A DNA stretch of 64,000 bases from Amblyomma americanum (Eukaryota > Arthropoda > Arachnida > Ixodida > Ixodidae): contig NC_135497.1 of assembly GCF_052857255.1 (NCBI RefSeq), forward strand, positions 190,687,485 through 190,751,484, in the 5' to 3' direction. Numbering within the stretch: the first letter of the stretch is position 1; each line of letters begins with the position of its first letter. Made by a program: the position numbers and the translations under genes. The notes under the pieces were generated by a model that did no database searches, was not told the DNA's origin, and worked only from the letters and a program-made list of their open reading frames with translations. Positions 11,401 to 20,094 of this stretch are shown one piece after another.

Positions 11401-11640
11401 TACCAGCTCACCCAAGCACCAGTTCTCGTGGTTCGGCAACGGCTCGGCGTCTCTGTCGCACCGCGTTTTGACGCCGCCGCTTGGCGAGACGCTCTTCCCG
11501 CTCTTTCGACGTCTCGGACGCACGCTTAGAGTTTCGCGTTTCATTTGTACGCTGTCGCGCGTCCTCGTGCCAAGCAGTGATTTCCGGGTCGTCCGACGCA
11601 GCTTCTCGCAGTCGGCGCAGATGGCGCGCACTGTACGCGC
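11401..11640 (-). pseudogene. STPR-like basic peptide fragment
   Basis: The minus strand encodes a run starting 'LREAASDDPEITAWHEDARQ', followed by the highly charged 'SKRASETSKEREERLAKRR' and 'QNAVRQRRRAVAEP'. The K/R-R-A-S-E-T-x-x-E-R-E-x-R-L-x-K-R-R pattern is that of the 23-residue STPR repeat known from insect DNA-binding proteins such as FMBP-1. It is also found near the start of some transposon-encoded proteins. Only about one repeat is visible. Upstream on the minus strand the frame runs into the repeat arm at 11628-11700, so a true start codon cannot be assigned. It is either a fragment of a mobile element or the 5' end of a broken gene. Confidence 0.45.
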
Positions 11641-11700
11641 GCTCTAATGTTCCTGTATATGCTCCCGCATGGAGCAGAGTTGCGCGAAGGTCCGCCACTT
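11628..11700 (+). repeat. Single arm of the 12011-12205 palindrome family
   Basis: 'gcgcgctctaatgttcctgt' then 'ctcccgcatggagcagagtt' repeats the right arm of the large palindrome 470 bases downstream. Confidence 0.7.
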
Positions 11701-11773
11701 TGTTCCAAGCTCTGCGGGAAAGCTGGTTCTCGTGCGGCAGGAACCTCATGAGAAGGCCGTCTAGAAGCACCTA

Positions 11774-11789
11774 CCCCCCCCCCCCCCCC
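11774..11789. repeat. Poly(C) tract, 16 C
   Basis: An uninterrupted run of 16 C, one of eight G/C homopolymers of 10 or more in this window. Confidence 0.9.
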
Positions 11790-12010
11790 ATCCCTGTCGG
11801 GGCTTCACAATACTCTCTCAATCGCATAACAAAGCAGGCTGGGCTCAGCATGGGAAATCTCCGGCCCCACCCTCTACCCAGTGGGGACTTCACAATACCC
11901 CCTCAGTCGGATAAGAAAGGAGATTGCTCAAGCTGGGAGCGGCTCTCCCCCTCTGGCTCATGTGTTGGGCATAAGGAGACAGGGTTTGGAACAAAGTACG
12001 TCAGCGTCAT

Positions 12011-12205
12011 CACGTGATCGCCGCTTCGCGAATAGTGTTACGAGCGGTGCGAGAAAAACAGTCGCGCAACTCTGCTCCCTGCGGGAGCATATCTAGGAAC
12101 ACTAGCGCGCTCTAGTGTTCCTGTATATGGTTCCGCAGGGAGCAGAGTTGCGCGCCTGTTTTCCCTCGCCGCTCCGAACGCCATTCGCCGAGAGGCGGTC
12201 ACGTG
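12011..12205. repeat. Large near-palindrome bounded by CACGTG
   Basis: Both ends are CACGTG (12011-12016 and 12200-12205). The arms of about 95 bases are imperfect reverse complements around 'actagcgcgctctagt' near 12108. Each arm holds 'gcgcaactctgctccctgcg'. A free-standing arm lies at 11628-11700. The palindrome lies between the minus-strand STPR-like fragment and the plus-strand THAP exon, with a TGACGTCA-like CRE at about 12213-12220. It may be a bidirectional control region or a foldback transposon that carries such motifs. Confidence 0.75.
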
Positions 12206-12387
12206 AACTTCGTGACGTCAGGTGTTCAACTTTCCGCAGGAAAGCTGAGTTCCCAGGCGCAGTGCCGAGCGACCCCTCGTCAGCTCGACGCCTCACGCTG
12301 TCGGCTACATTTCATGCATTTCCCGTGCGCACCTGTGGCGCAAGGTTTGGGGTTCTGCTGTGGCAGTGAGCCACGCAGTCGTCAACT

Positions 12388-12507
12388 ATGACTGCATGCA
12401 GTGCGCCAAACTGCAGCAACCGCACTGGAAACGGCAAAGCGTTTTACGAAGTGCCATTTGAAAGCAAAAAAGACCGATTTTTTTTTCCACTTGCAGCAAA
12501 ACAGTGA
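12388..12507 (+). CDS. THAP-type zinc-finger N-terminus (first exon or fragment)
   Basis: The frame from ATG at 12388 reads MTACSAPNCSNRTGNGKAFY and continues EVPFESKKDRFF. This fits the start of a THAP domain: a short lead, C-x4-C, a basic loop, then an F-x-x-P-like segment. THAP domains bind DNA through a C2CH zinc site, so the later Cys and His should lie further on. Here the frame stops at 12505-12507, just after 'ttttttttttccacttgcag', which reads like a splice acceptor but sits inside the frame. Either the exon is truncated, or an indel in the T-run broke the frame. THAP domains occur in host transcription factors and in P-element transposases; which this is cannot be decided here. Confidence 0.5.
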   Translation: MTACSAPNCSNRTGNGKAFYEVPFESKKDRFFFPLAAKQ

Positions 12508-12639
12508 GACAGAGTGAAAGTTCCGAGCCTTGAATGCATGTCGAACTTTCGCACCCGGAAAATAAGGAAAGGCAACAATCGTCACCTGACGTCATACTGG
12601 GGGGAGTAAGGGGGAAAGGGATGGGAGAGCACAACTATT

Positions 12640-12671
12640 GTGCCTAGAATATGCCAGTATATTCTAGGCAC
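12640..12671. repeat. Perfect 13-bp hairpin
   Basis: gtgcctagaatat and its exact reverse complement are separated by gccagt. No T-run follows, and its role is unknown. Confidence 0.75.
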
Positions 12672-13053
12672 TATAGCACAACCAATTTTGATGGCCCCCA
12701 TCTTCGGTTTGAGAAACCGAAACTAGCGCCATTTCGTCCCCTGACGTCATACTCACAGTTTCACCTCTATACGCCATATTGGACCCTGGCGTCATCATTG
12801 GCACACAGCAGGTGGTTGTATCTACCATGCTATTGTAGGTGGCGCTACAAGTCTCAATGCTAGATGTGCTATTTTCTAGTTGCTGTCACAGATGGCGATG
12901 TGATCTCAGGGTGGTAGCAGACCCCAAGAAATCTCGAAACATGATGAGTAACGCTCTTAATAAACGAGGGCGCCCGGACAACATAGCTCCGAGCTCGTTG
13001 CCGGATTCAAAAAATGTCACGTGACGGCCTCTCCTTTGCACTCAGGTTTATAT
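12672..13053. other. No supported gene
   Basis: It has another TGACGTCA at about 12742 and two 'gatggc' segments. No coding signal. Confidence 0.3.
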
Positions 13054-13166
13054 TGTGACGAAGACGACGAAGTGTGCAGTGGCGCGGGCAGCAGCGCTCG
13101 CGCTAGGCCAGCGGCCATTAAATCATCTCATTGCCATCGATCATCCGTCTCTTTCTTCGGCTGTCC
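13054..13166 (+). repeat. Direct repeat, left copy (LTR-end-like)
   Basis: It begins 'tgtgacgaagacgacgaagt' and runs through 'ccagcggccattaaatcatc' to 'tctttcttcggctg'. The same block recurs in the same orientation at 15224-15336 and then diverges. It starts with TG as LTRs do, but there is no internal retroviral-type frame between the copies. Confidence 0.65.
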
Positions 13167-13528
13167 GCGCACGCGGAATTCTGCGGGACCGGAAAGAGTC
13201 TCTTCGGGATCCGGCCAGCGTCGTGAGCGGTTGCAGCCGCACGCGCTCGTCACCTTCCGCGGCCGGCGCGCGGAGATCCGTCGTGCTTTGCCGCTGGACT
13301 TCTGGTTCCAGGCAGCGAAGAGAGCGCAACAAACGCGCGCTCTCGGCACCTTCCTCGGCAAAGGCTCGGGGATGTGGCGCGCACTGGAAAACCCGGCCGC
13401 CATTATCGTCGCATACAAACGTTCGCAGCCGATACCTCCGAAGTCGCGCCCCTGCCCCAGCCGGTAAGTCGGAAGTCCTTCTTACGTAGCCTCCTATTTC
13501 CGAGGAATGCCTCATTGATTTCGTAGCA
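13167..13528. other. GC-rich stretch without supported gene
   Basis: Overlapping frames of 100-180 codons are open on both strands because of base composition. No domain was recognised. Confidence 0.35.
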
Positions 13529-13622
13529 ATAGCGCAAACAGGACAAGGGACCAAGAACGAGTAGACACACACAGCGCTGTGTGTGTCTACTCGTTCTTGG
13601 TCTCTTGTCCTGTTTGTGCTAC
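13529..13622. repeat. Palindrome (foldback), centre acagcgctgt
   Basis: Two arms of about 47 bases meet without a spacer at 13575/13576, and the inner 25 bases per side are nearly perfect. The arm text 'gtagacacacacagc' and 'ggacaagggaccaagaacga' is shared with the foldback at 60868-61208. A DNA foldback or MITE family is the best reading. Confidence 0.8.
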
Positions 13623-14727
13623 TGCTCCGAAGTATGAACGAACAAGCCCAAAGTTCAACGTTGCCTCGTTGATGTGTTGTAGCTAGCTGGCCCACTCTGT
13701 GTATTAATTACAAGCGTAATGCATAGCATATGAGTGTTACCGCTCTGTCGTCCCCTCCCTTTGTTTCCCGCGAGCACGAACCCCTCCACGGTTAGCGAGC
13801 GGGAACGCTGCATCCGCGGAGTGGGAGTGCGGGGGAGGGGAAGATGACCCCTCTCTATTTCCACAACTTTCCTGCCCTTCTCTGATGGGATGGCGGGATT
13901 GGGCTGGTCGGCTGCTCCTCGCGAGCGGTGAATGATGATGACACGCTGGCCAGTGATCGAATATACGGCGGTTAACGGTACGAAGAGCACTTCGGGTCTT
14001 CGTCCGCTCGTCCGGCGACACGTTGCCGGTTGGGGCAGCAATTCCAACTTCCTAAGACAAAGCTTATTTATTAAAGACGGGACCGAAGTGCAAGGCAGTG
14101 ATGATAAGGCAGTTTAAAGAAAAGGCAGTTTAAAAGCGGCCGACACTGAGACTCGGCGTTCTCCTTCAAAGTCTTTGTTTGCAGGGAGTTTTAACCCCTT
14201 CGATAATTGGGCGGAGATTTACTAAACCTGCTCTCGCCTAATTTGAGCCAACAGCAGTGCAATGGCACCATACATGCAAGTGGGCGGAGCCCAGGGCTCA
14301 CCAGAGCCTGACCCAGGGGACTCCGCGCCTCCTTGAACGTGCAGGGCGCGCGGTTTCGCGTACGCAGCTCGCTGCAGGTGCAACCTATCGAGGTGCTCAC
14401 GCATCGGCTTTGCCGTCTCCGCTGACAGCAAAAAGAATTTCTTCATAGGGAAAAAGTCGTCGGCCCCCTGCGACTCTGACACGGCAGTTCGGGGTCCTTC
14501 TCCCCCCTCCCCACGTCTTTGGGCAGCGTCCGGAACGCGCGATGCACTGTCACCGTTCTACCCCTCGTGCAGTGCTGGTCAGCAGGGGAGATGAGTCGGC
14601 GCCAGAGCCGAAAGGATTAGCGCGGGTAGCCGGCATCAAGGCACCCTACGCGCGGGCGTCGCGCCTCGGAGTAAACTCCTGCTTTCCACGGAGATGACCG
14701 CTCTCGGGAAAAGGTGCGGGGTGGGGT

Positions 14728-14739
14728 GGGGGGGGGGGG
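14728..14739. repeat. Poly(G) tract, 12 G
   Basis: A homopolymer inside a GC-rich stretch. Confidence 0.85.
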
Positions 14740-14871
14740 AGGACTCACCGGCGCCGTGGGCTTCTAACTTAACAGGCGTCTTGCGTCAGCCATGGTCGTC
14801 GGACGTGAGTTCATCGCCTGCGTCGCTCGGCCATGCCCCACCCTTCAGACCCGAACCGACCGTACCGTTGT

Positions 14872-14889
14872 CCCCCCCCCCCCCCCCCC
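14872..14889. repeat. Poly(C) tract, 18 C
   Basis: An uninterrupted C run followed by a CT-rich tail. Confidence 0.85.
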
Positions 14890-15223
14890 TCTCTTCTCCC
14901 GGACCACTCAACACGACGAACTGAACCCGACGCAAGGATCTGACCTATATAATGACCGCACCGACCCGAGACGCCACTTACATTTGAAGACACCGTTCCC
15001 CTGCCTTGTCCGTTCGGCTCTTCCTGGGGCCTCGACCGTTGGCTCCTGGCGACCTACGGCCCGGAAGGTCCGTGGACTAGGAATCATTCAGCCCACTCAT
15101 TCATCGTGGCGGCCCGCACCTCACCACTTTCTCGTTCCTGTCCAACCATCCTCTTAAGCCCGTAAACCACTTCGCGCGTCTCTTTGTTACCGATCGGGAC
15201 GATCGCTCGGTGGCCCCGGTTAG

Positions 15224-15336
15224 TGTGACGAAGACGACGACGAACTGTGCAGTGGCGCCGGCAGGAGCACTAGCGCTAGGCCAGCGGCCGTTAAATCACC
15301 TCATTGCCATCGATCATCGCATCTCTTTCTTCGGCT
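15224..15336 (+). repeat. Direct repeat, right copy
   Basis: Partner of 13054-13166, sharing 'aggccagcggcc' and 'atcgatcatcgcatctcttt' with few differences. Similarity starts sharply at tgtgacg and ends near 'cttcggctggcc'. Confidence 0.65.
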
Positions 15337-15404
15337 GGCCGACACGTAACCATATGTTCAGCTGTGCAGTCATGCGCGATAAAGGAGACTCGGTGCACCG
15401 GCTA

Positions 15405-15505
15405 ACGGTTTGCGCATGCGCAGTGAGGCTGCATAACGAGGCACGTGACGTCATGAGTCAGCGCAGCGGGGGAGACCGGCGCAGTTGGTTGCCATGGTTA
15501 CGGCG
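15405..15505. promoter_or_regulatory. Cluster of NRF1, E-box/CRE/AP-1 and X-box-like motifs
   Basis: Within 100 bases are TGCGCATGCGCA (a perfect NRF1-type palindrome, about 15411), CACGTGACGTCATGAGTCA (E-box, CRE and AP-1-like sites overlapping, about 15441) and GTTGCCATGGTTAC (about 15487, close to the RFX X-box), followed by a further CGCATGC. Such density is typical of broadly active animal promoters. No convincing first exon follows; a SINE is inserted just downstream. Confidence 0.45.
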
Positions 15506-15552
15506 CATGCACAGCTGTGGCCTCGGATAGTGCGCGGCGAAACTCGCTTCTA

Positions 15553-15624
15553 CTAGCGTTTCGCCTCCATCGAAACGCACCCGACCGCGGCGGCTGCGTT
15601 TCCATGGATGGAGGCAAAACACTA
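15553..15624. repeat. Inverted SINE pieces
   Basis: 'tagcgtttcgcctccatcga' faces 'ggatggaggcaaaacacta' across 'cccgaccgcggcgg'. A minus-strand SINE scrap lies head to head with the SINE that follows. Confidence 0.6.
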
Positions 15625-15840
15625 AGGCGCCCGTGTGCTGTGCGATCTCAGTGCACGTTAAAGATCCCCAGCTAGTCGAAAATTCCGGGGTCCTCCACTA
15701 CGGCACCTCTTTCTCCCTTTCTTCTTTCACTCCCTCCTTTATACATTCCCTTACGGCGCGGTTGCAGTGTCCGCCGATATGTGAGACAGGTACTGCGCCA
15801 TTGCCTTTTCCCAAAAAACAATTTTCATTTTTTTAGCGTA
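15588..15840 (+). mobile_element. tRNA-derived SINE body, head truncated
   Basis: It includes 'gatctcagtgcacgttaaag', 'gtcctccactacggcacctc', the pyrimidine stretch and 'tgagacaggtactgcgccat', ending in a T-rich tail. Layout as at 52482-52798. Confidence 0.85.
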
Positions 15841-16600
15841 GCTTTGGCTACAAAAGAGCTCGTCTATGAGCAGATTTACAGAGAAATTTATACTGTGATA
15901 CGGTATACGCCTCCTTTAAGAGAGAAATCGTGCGCTTAAATGTAGCTGTAATTAACCTATAATCCATCCTGTTTATGGAGCACTGATATAGTGGGGGAAT
16001 TTCTTTTAGGCTGCCAGCACTCCGCCAAAGACATGGTAAATTGACATTAATCCCTAACTACAAACAGATTCTTTTCGAGCACTTCCTAACGTTGAGAAGA
16101 TGCCCGTTGCTTTCATGCTCACTTCCTAAACTCGGCATGACAATATGGTCAGATTTTAAATGCCTTTAAACCTGCATAATTTATAAAGGTATGCCACAAT
16201 GACCGGTATGTGAAAGAGGTTAACGGGGACGCGCGACATCAGAGATAAGAGGAAGGTGATCGCTACTTGTATCACAGTGAACAGTCGACCAAGAGATATA
16301 AGTCACGCCAGGAGTGGGAAATGTCAGATCGAATTCTGGGCGAGACTCAACAAGGACAAGTGCAGTGAAACCTGCATCCAAACTGTTAAAAGACACGTGT
16401 ACCACGTCGATCGGTTCTAAAACCCGGCCGACGATTTATATGGCGCTAATGTAAGTATTCTACACGTAAAACTTTTTTTTTCTGCTAGTTGCAGCGGCTA
16501 CCTTCTACTTCATCTGCCACTTCTTTTTCTTTCAAGCCCACTGAGCCCAGGAAATTTTTGTGCTCAGACAAAAAATGGCTGTGGTTTAGCTCTGGTTAAA
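15841..16600. other. No supported gene
   Basis: AT-rich, with short frames only. Confidence 0.35.
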
Positions 16601-17955
16601 CCTGGGGCCGGATTACGCAACTGTCAATTAAGAAAATTGTCAAAAGCTTGTCAAAAAGGTGTAAATTAGCCTCGCTCCTTTTGGTCGGTCGTGGCCGGCG
16701 GCCATTTTGCTTTTTTGCGACATGGGTAGCTGCAGACTACATCACGGATGTGGCAGAAGTGGTGACGCTGCACACCTAATTATGCAGGCGCTAACTGACA
16801 GTTTTTGTGACAGCCTCGAGGCGGTCAGGTTGACCGTTCCGTTTTTGACAGAAAATGGCGGCGGTGTACGCGAAGAGTGAGGCGGCTGCGCCGGCGCGAG
16901 CAACGGCGAAGGAGAGCGCACGAAGACACGTTTGACTATGTTCGACTTGCTGGACAAGCTGTTTCGAAGCCTTTTTCAACTGGAGAAGCAGACTGTGGAG
17001 CGGCTGTGTGACGAAGTCGCCGATGAACTGGGAGGTTTGCGTGCGAGCGCGCTGTCGGTGCGGCGGCAGGTGCGGTGTGCATGCGGTTATTTCCTACCGG
17101 CGGCTTTCTAGCTGCCGTTGGTAACGAGGCGCATGTCGCATCGCACAACCAACGTAAGTAAATGCGTGCGGCAGGTGTTGGAGGCAATCTGCAAAGTTAG
17201 CGCGCAGAAGGGGTGGGTTCCCGTGGTCACCTCTGTGCCACATAAATAAAACACGCTTATGCTGGCAAAACACAATATTTTTCCCAGCGAGTCGCACCTC
17301 GTGGTCGTCTTCTTTTTCCCAGGGGAAAAGAAACAGACAGCCACGCATCACATACTGCAACACCTCACCTTTTGGTATTTTTGTCATCGATCGAAAGAGC
17401 CAAACAACACAGACTTCAACCAGTTGTCTTCGTCGATTTCGCGCCAAGCGCTTCTTGCAAACTCGCTCGGTAGTCACGTAGCCTTCACTGCATTAGTTTA
17501 GATTTTCCTGCGCACTTAGGTTAACCGCACAGTAGCTCGATTTGAGACGCCGCGTGGAAACAATAACACGGCGTGGAATCGGCTGCTTTCGTGCAAAGCG
17601 GCTTGACGTTTTACCGCCGTCAGCGCATCCCCGCGGCAGCAAAAGTTACCCACCAGCCAATTTATTAGCACAACTTCGTGCGCTTTTTGTTTTGCTTAAT
17701 ATTTTCCAGTTTTGAACACAATGTGTTAGCAAAATAAAATAATAGTTATTTTGGTCGCTGCTTATTTGTTATTTTTTAGAAAAATTTAGCAGACGGTCCC
17801 TCATCTTGCAAAAAAATGCTCTCGGGGCACCGTCCTGCTGTAATTAGCTGATTCCTCTTTGCGTCACGTGGTGACGTCTCATCGTTTCGTCATTTTGACG
17901 TCACTGTCAATAACTTGTGACAGAATTTGTGACAGTTACGTAATCCGGCCCCAGG
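16601..17955 (+). mobile_element. PIF/Harbinger DNA transposon remnant with terminal inverted repeats
   Basis: The left end 'cctggggccggattacgcaa' followed by ctgtca matches the reverse complement of the right end (17930-17955) with one difference in about 26 bases. Both ends continue into 'gtca'-rich subterminal repeats. Inside lies a broken HARBI1-like transposase segment (16938-17215). The element is about 1.35 kb, much shorter than an autonomous Harbinger, and lacks the accessory Myb-like gene. No flanking TTA/TWA target duplication is evident. Confidence 0.75.
16938..17215 (+). pseudogene. Harbinger transposase fragment (HARBI1-like), frameshifted
   Basis: From the ATG at 16938 the frame reads LFQLEKQTVERLCDEVADEL and ASALSVRRQVRCACGYF. 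This matches the 'F.LSKET...L...L....R.ALSVEKQV...L..LATG' segment that precedes the catalytic core of Harbinger nucleases. A stop at 17109-17111 ends the frame. The next readable piece, NVSKCVRQVLEAICK at about 17150-17195, fits the following helix-turn-helix-like stretch. The DDE catalytic residues would lie downstream and are absent. Identification rests on motif order seen by eye. Confidence 0.6.
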
Positions 17956-18027
17956 ACTGACGCGTTAGCTACAGCTGGCTTAGTGGAACTCGCTCAGTCG
18001 AACTGCAAAGCCAGTCTTTCGCCGCTG

Positions 18028-18050
18028 CAAGGAAGGAAGGAAGGAAGGCC
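18028..18050. repeat. (GGAA)n microsatellite
   Basis: A short 'ggaaggaaggaaggaagg' run at the 3' end of the minus-strand LINE. Confidence 0.85.
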
Positions 18051-19758
18051 TCAGACGTTGCTGGCACATACCCACTGCGGGGGAGTGGCCAAGACACAGG
18101 CGGTTACTTACTGGATACAGGAAAGTTTTGACGGGAAAAGGAGTGGTAATAGTATGTAGCCTAAGAGATTGGAAAAGGGAAGGAAAGGGGTCCAGTTAAC
18201 TTGGAGATCAAAGACGGGACAATTGCTTAATGTGCAGAATAGTACACAATGCCTGTAATGTTGCAATGTCGTAGTGATTGAGGGCGGGAAAAAGAAATTA
18301 GAATGGGAGTCGCTGCGTTTCTTGAAGAAAATTTTGCACAGCAGAGCGCACACTCCTGTCGCTTCGTCCAAGCAAAGAAGCGCCAATAGAAAGAACAACC
18401 GCGGAAGACACAGGCAAGCCCAGTTGATGAAATGGAATTTGCAAAAGACGCTTCCTCAAATGAGAAAAGCGGCGGCAGAACAGCAGGAAGTGATCTATTG
18501 TCTCAGGTTCGGCACAAAAAGGGCACAGTGGGGAAGCTGCCAGGCCAGATCTGTGAAGGTAGAAATTTAGAAGGGGAACCCGGCAACGCAAGCGCGTGAA
18601 AGAGACATCTAGTCTGCGTGAGCGCCAGTCTTTGCTACTCCAAGGATGCAGAAGATGCTGATATTCGGGAGATGATGTAAGAGCCGAGGCAGCAAATTCC
18701 TGAAATATTGTGTAGCGGCGAAACCTCACCGCAGCTGTATATGCACATGATGGCAGGACAGCAACAATTGGGCCGCTGAGAGAGGCTCTTGCTAAGGAAT
18801 CTGCAACCTCATTTAAGTGAAAGCCCATGTGACCGGGTACCCAAAGCAACCTTACCGAATTTAGATGGAGCGGAATCAGGAACTTAAAGAGGCGTAACGG
18901 CCGAGAGTCAGTGGGTGAGGATAAGGAAGAGCAAATGGACAGAGAGTCTGTCATAACCACGACCTGGGAAACTGTAGATTCTAATTTTCGTAAGGCTAAG
19001 GTTACTGCTAATAATTCAGCCAGAAAAATTGGAGTGTAGTCAGGAAGACGGAGAGAAAAAGACCAATCCAGTGAAGGCGAAAAAATTCCCACACCTGCCT
19101 TTTCGCGATCCTGCGAGGCATCAGTAGCAATAAGAACATGAGAGGGAAAGGACCTTAGGTGGTCCTGCAATAGACCCTGAAGAAGTGGGAAGGGCTGCAG
19201 CTTTGCATTCGATGGGAAAATATCATCGAATTCAATCTGGACAGATGAGGAGTTGTTAAATATTTGGCGGACATCTGTGAAATGAATATTTATGCGATCA
19301 AGGAGGGACTGCACGTAACATATCTGCGGGGTATGAAATCGAGACCAGGCAGCACTAAAAAAGGCGGAAGGTTGACTAAGAAATATTATACTGGAAGCGT
19401 GAAGAGGTGAGTCGCACAATTTTAAAAATGTTTGAACTGTTAAAAGGCGAAACCTAGCTGATAACGAAGGCATTCGCGCCTCAAGGTGCAGAACAGCATT
19501 GGCGACATATTTTGGAAGCCCCAGACAAAGGCGCAACGCCTCACGCTCCAAAAGCACAAGAGGGCGAAGTTTATAGGCAGGAGCTCCTGAGAATAAAACA
19601 CACCCGAACTCCAAAATTGGGCGGACGTACATTTTATAAATCATCAGAAGCGTATGCCTTCTCATGCCTGACCTAGCACTACAAAGCCTGCGCAGGATGC
19701 CAATGGCCCGAACTCCTTTTGCAGAAACTTGCTCAGTGTGGGGCCGCCAGGAGAGAGT
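18051..19758 (-). mobile_element. 5'-truncated LINE, recent copy
   Basis: It runs from a 3' tail (18051-18100, 'cctcagacgttgctggcaca' and 'tacccactgcgggggagtgg') through an uninterrupted coding region. It breaks off near 19758, where homology to the family protein starts mid-RT and a different dispersed repeat begins. Two other copies in the window (3456-5715) are far more decayed, so this one is comparatively young. Confidence 0.85.
18298..19758 (-). CDS. LINE ORF2-type protein C-terminal half: RT thumb, RNase H, zinc finger
   Basis: The open frame is unbroken for about 480 residues. It begins with the RT thumb (SWRPHTEQVSAKGVRAIGI; MRRHTLLMIYKMYVRPILEFG; LFSGAPAYKLRPL). In the middle is an RNase H domain with the four expected acidic or histidine blocks: ATDAS, AELLAVTLALRKLE, TDSLSICSS and WVPGHMGFHLNEVADSLARA. 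It ends with CPFCAEPETIDHFLLFC, a CxxC...H...C knuckle. The thumb/RNase H/knuckle order fits the I/Jockey-related supergroup. Its job in a full element would be target-primed reverse transcription and template RNA removal. The endonuclease and RT catalytic box are missing through 5' truncation, so it cannot move by itself. The formal ATG extends about 20 codons beyond the homology, into flanking repeat. Confidence 0.85.
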   Translation of the reverse strand, partial: TLSWRPHTEQVSAKGVRAIGILRRLCSARSGMRRHTLLMIYKMYVRPILEFGCVLFSGAPAYKLRPLVLLEREALRLCLGLPKYVANAVLHLEARMPSLSARFRLLTVQTFLKLCDSPLHASSIIFLSQPSAFFSAAWSRFHTPQICYVQSLLDRINIHFTDVRQIFNNSSSVQIEFDDIFPSNAKLQPFPLLQGLLQDHLRSFPSHVLIATDASQDREKAGVGIFSPSLDWSFSLRLPDYTPIFLAELLAVTLALRKLESTVSQVVVMTDSLSICSSLSSPTDSRPLRLFKFLIPLHLNSVRLLWVPGHMGFHLNEVADSLARASLSGPIVAVLPSCAYTAAVRFRRYTIFQEFAASALTSSPEYQHLLHPWSSKDWRSRRLDVSFTRLRCRVPLLNFYLHRSGLAASPLCPFCAEPETIDHFLLFCRRFSHLRKRLLQIPFHQLGLPVSSAVVLSIGASLLGRSDRSVRSAVQNFLQETQRLPF

Positions 19759-19759
19759 A

Positions 19760-19935
19760 GGGTCGCCGCTGCGTTTCACTGGGCGTTCCTTCTTCATCTT
19801 CGTCCCTGGACGTGGATTCATTCACTCCCTCCCCCACTCGGTTTCGCCGGCGCGCCGCGCCGCCCGCAGCTGCTACGGTGTCCACGGCGCCGCCACGCTG
19901 AAGGCTCGAAATGCTAGCGCAATGTAGGCGCGCGG
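19760..19935 (-). repeat. Dispersed GC-rich repeat, partner of 54805-54995
   Basis: The reverse complement reads 'cgagccttcagcgtggcggc' and then 'cggcgcgccggcgaaaccga'. Both are found in the same order on the plus strand at 54815-54920. It has a short open frame, but no gene can be claimed. Confidence 0.6.
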
Positions 19936-20090
19936 CGCGCACAACAGCTCTGACGTCACTTCGCGCATGCGCACAACTGACGAGGCGGGCGGTGTCTGCT
20001 CCGCCGTCGGCGCAGCGGCGAGGCGCGTGGCGCGCACACCAAGTGCGGGCTATGACATCACTCCGCGCATGCGCAGAGCTGGCGGAGCGG
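19936..20090. promoter_or_regulatory. Paired NRF1-like and CRE-like motifs
   Basis: 'tgacgtcacttcgcgcatgc' followed by gcac (19951-19974) and 'tgacatcactccgcgcatgc' followed by gcag (20053-20076) are two copies of one arrangement about 100 bases apart, probably an internal duplication. It could be a promoter, but no transcript start or exon follows. Confidence 0.4.
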
Positions 20091-20094
20091 TGGT

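Larger units (their letters stand above)
13630..15223. other. GC-rich region, no supported gene
   Basis: Contents are two long C/G homopolymers and CpG-rich sequence. Many open frames exist on both strands with no recognisable product. A TATA-like 'tatataatg' at about 14945 could be a promoter, but no downstream gene can be supported. Confidence 0.35.

Noticed and set aside
12640..12671. Hairpin as transcription terminator
   Set aside because: Eukaryotic context and no T-run follow-up.
13021..13695. Open frames of 144-184 codons on both strands
   Set aside because: GC-rich composition opens several frames at once, and no domain, start context or splice structure supports any.
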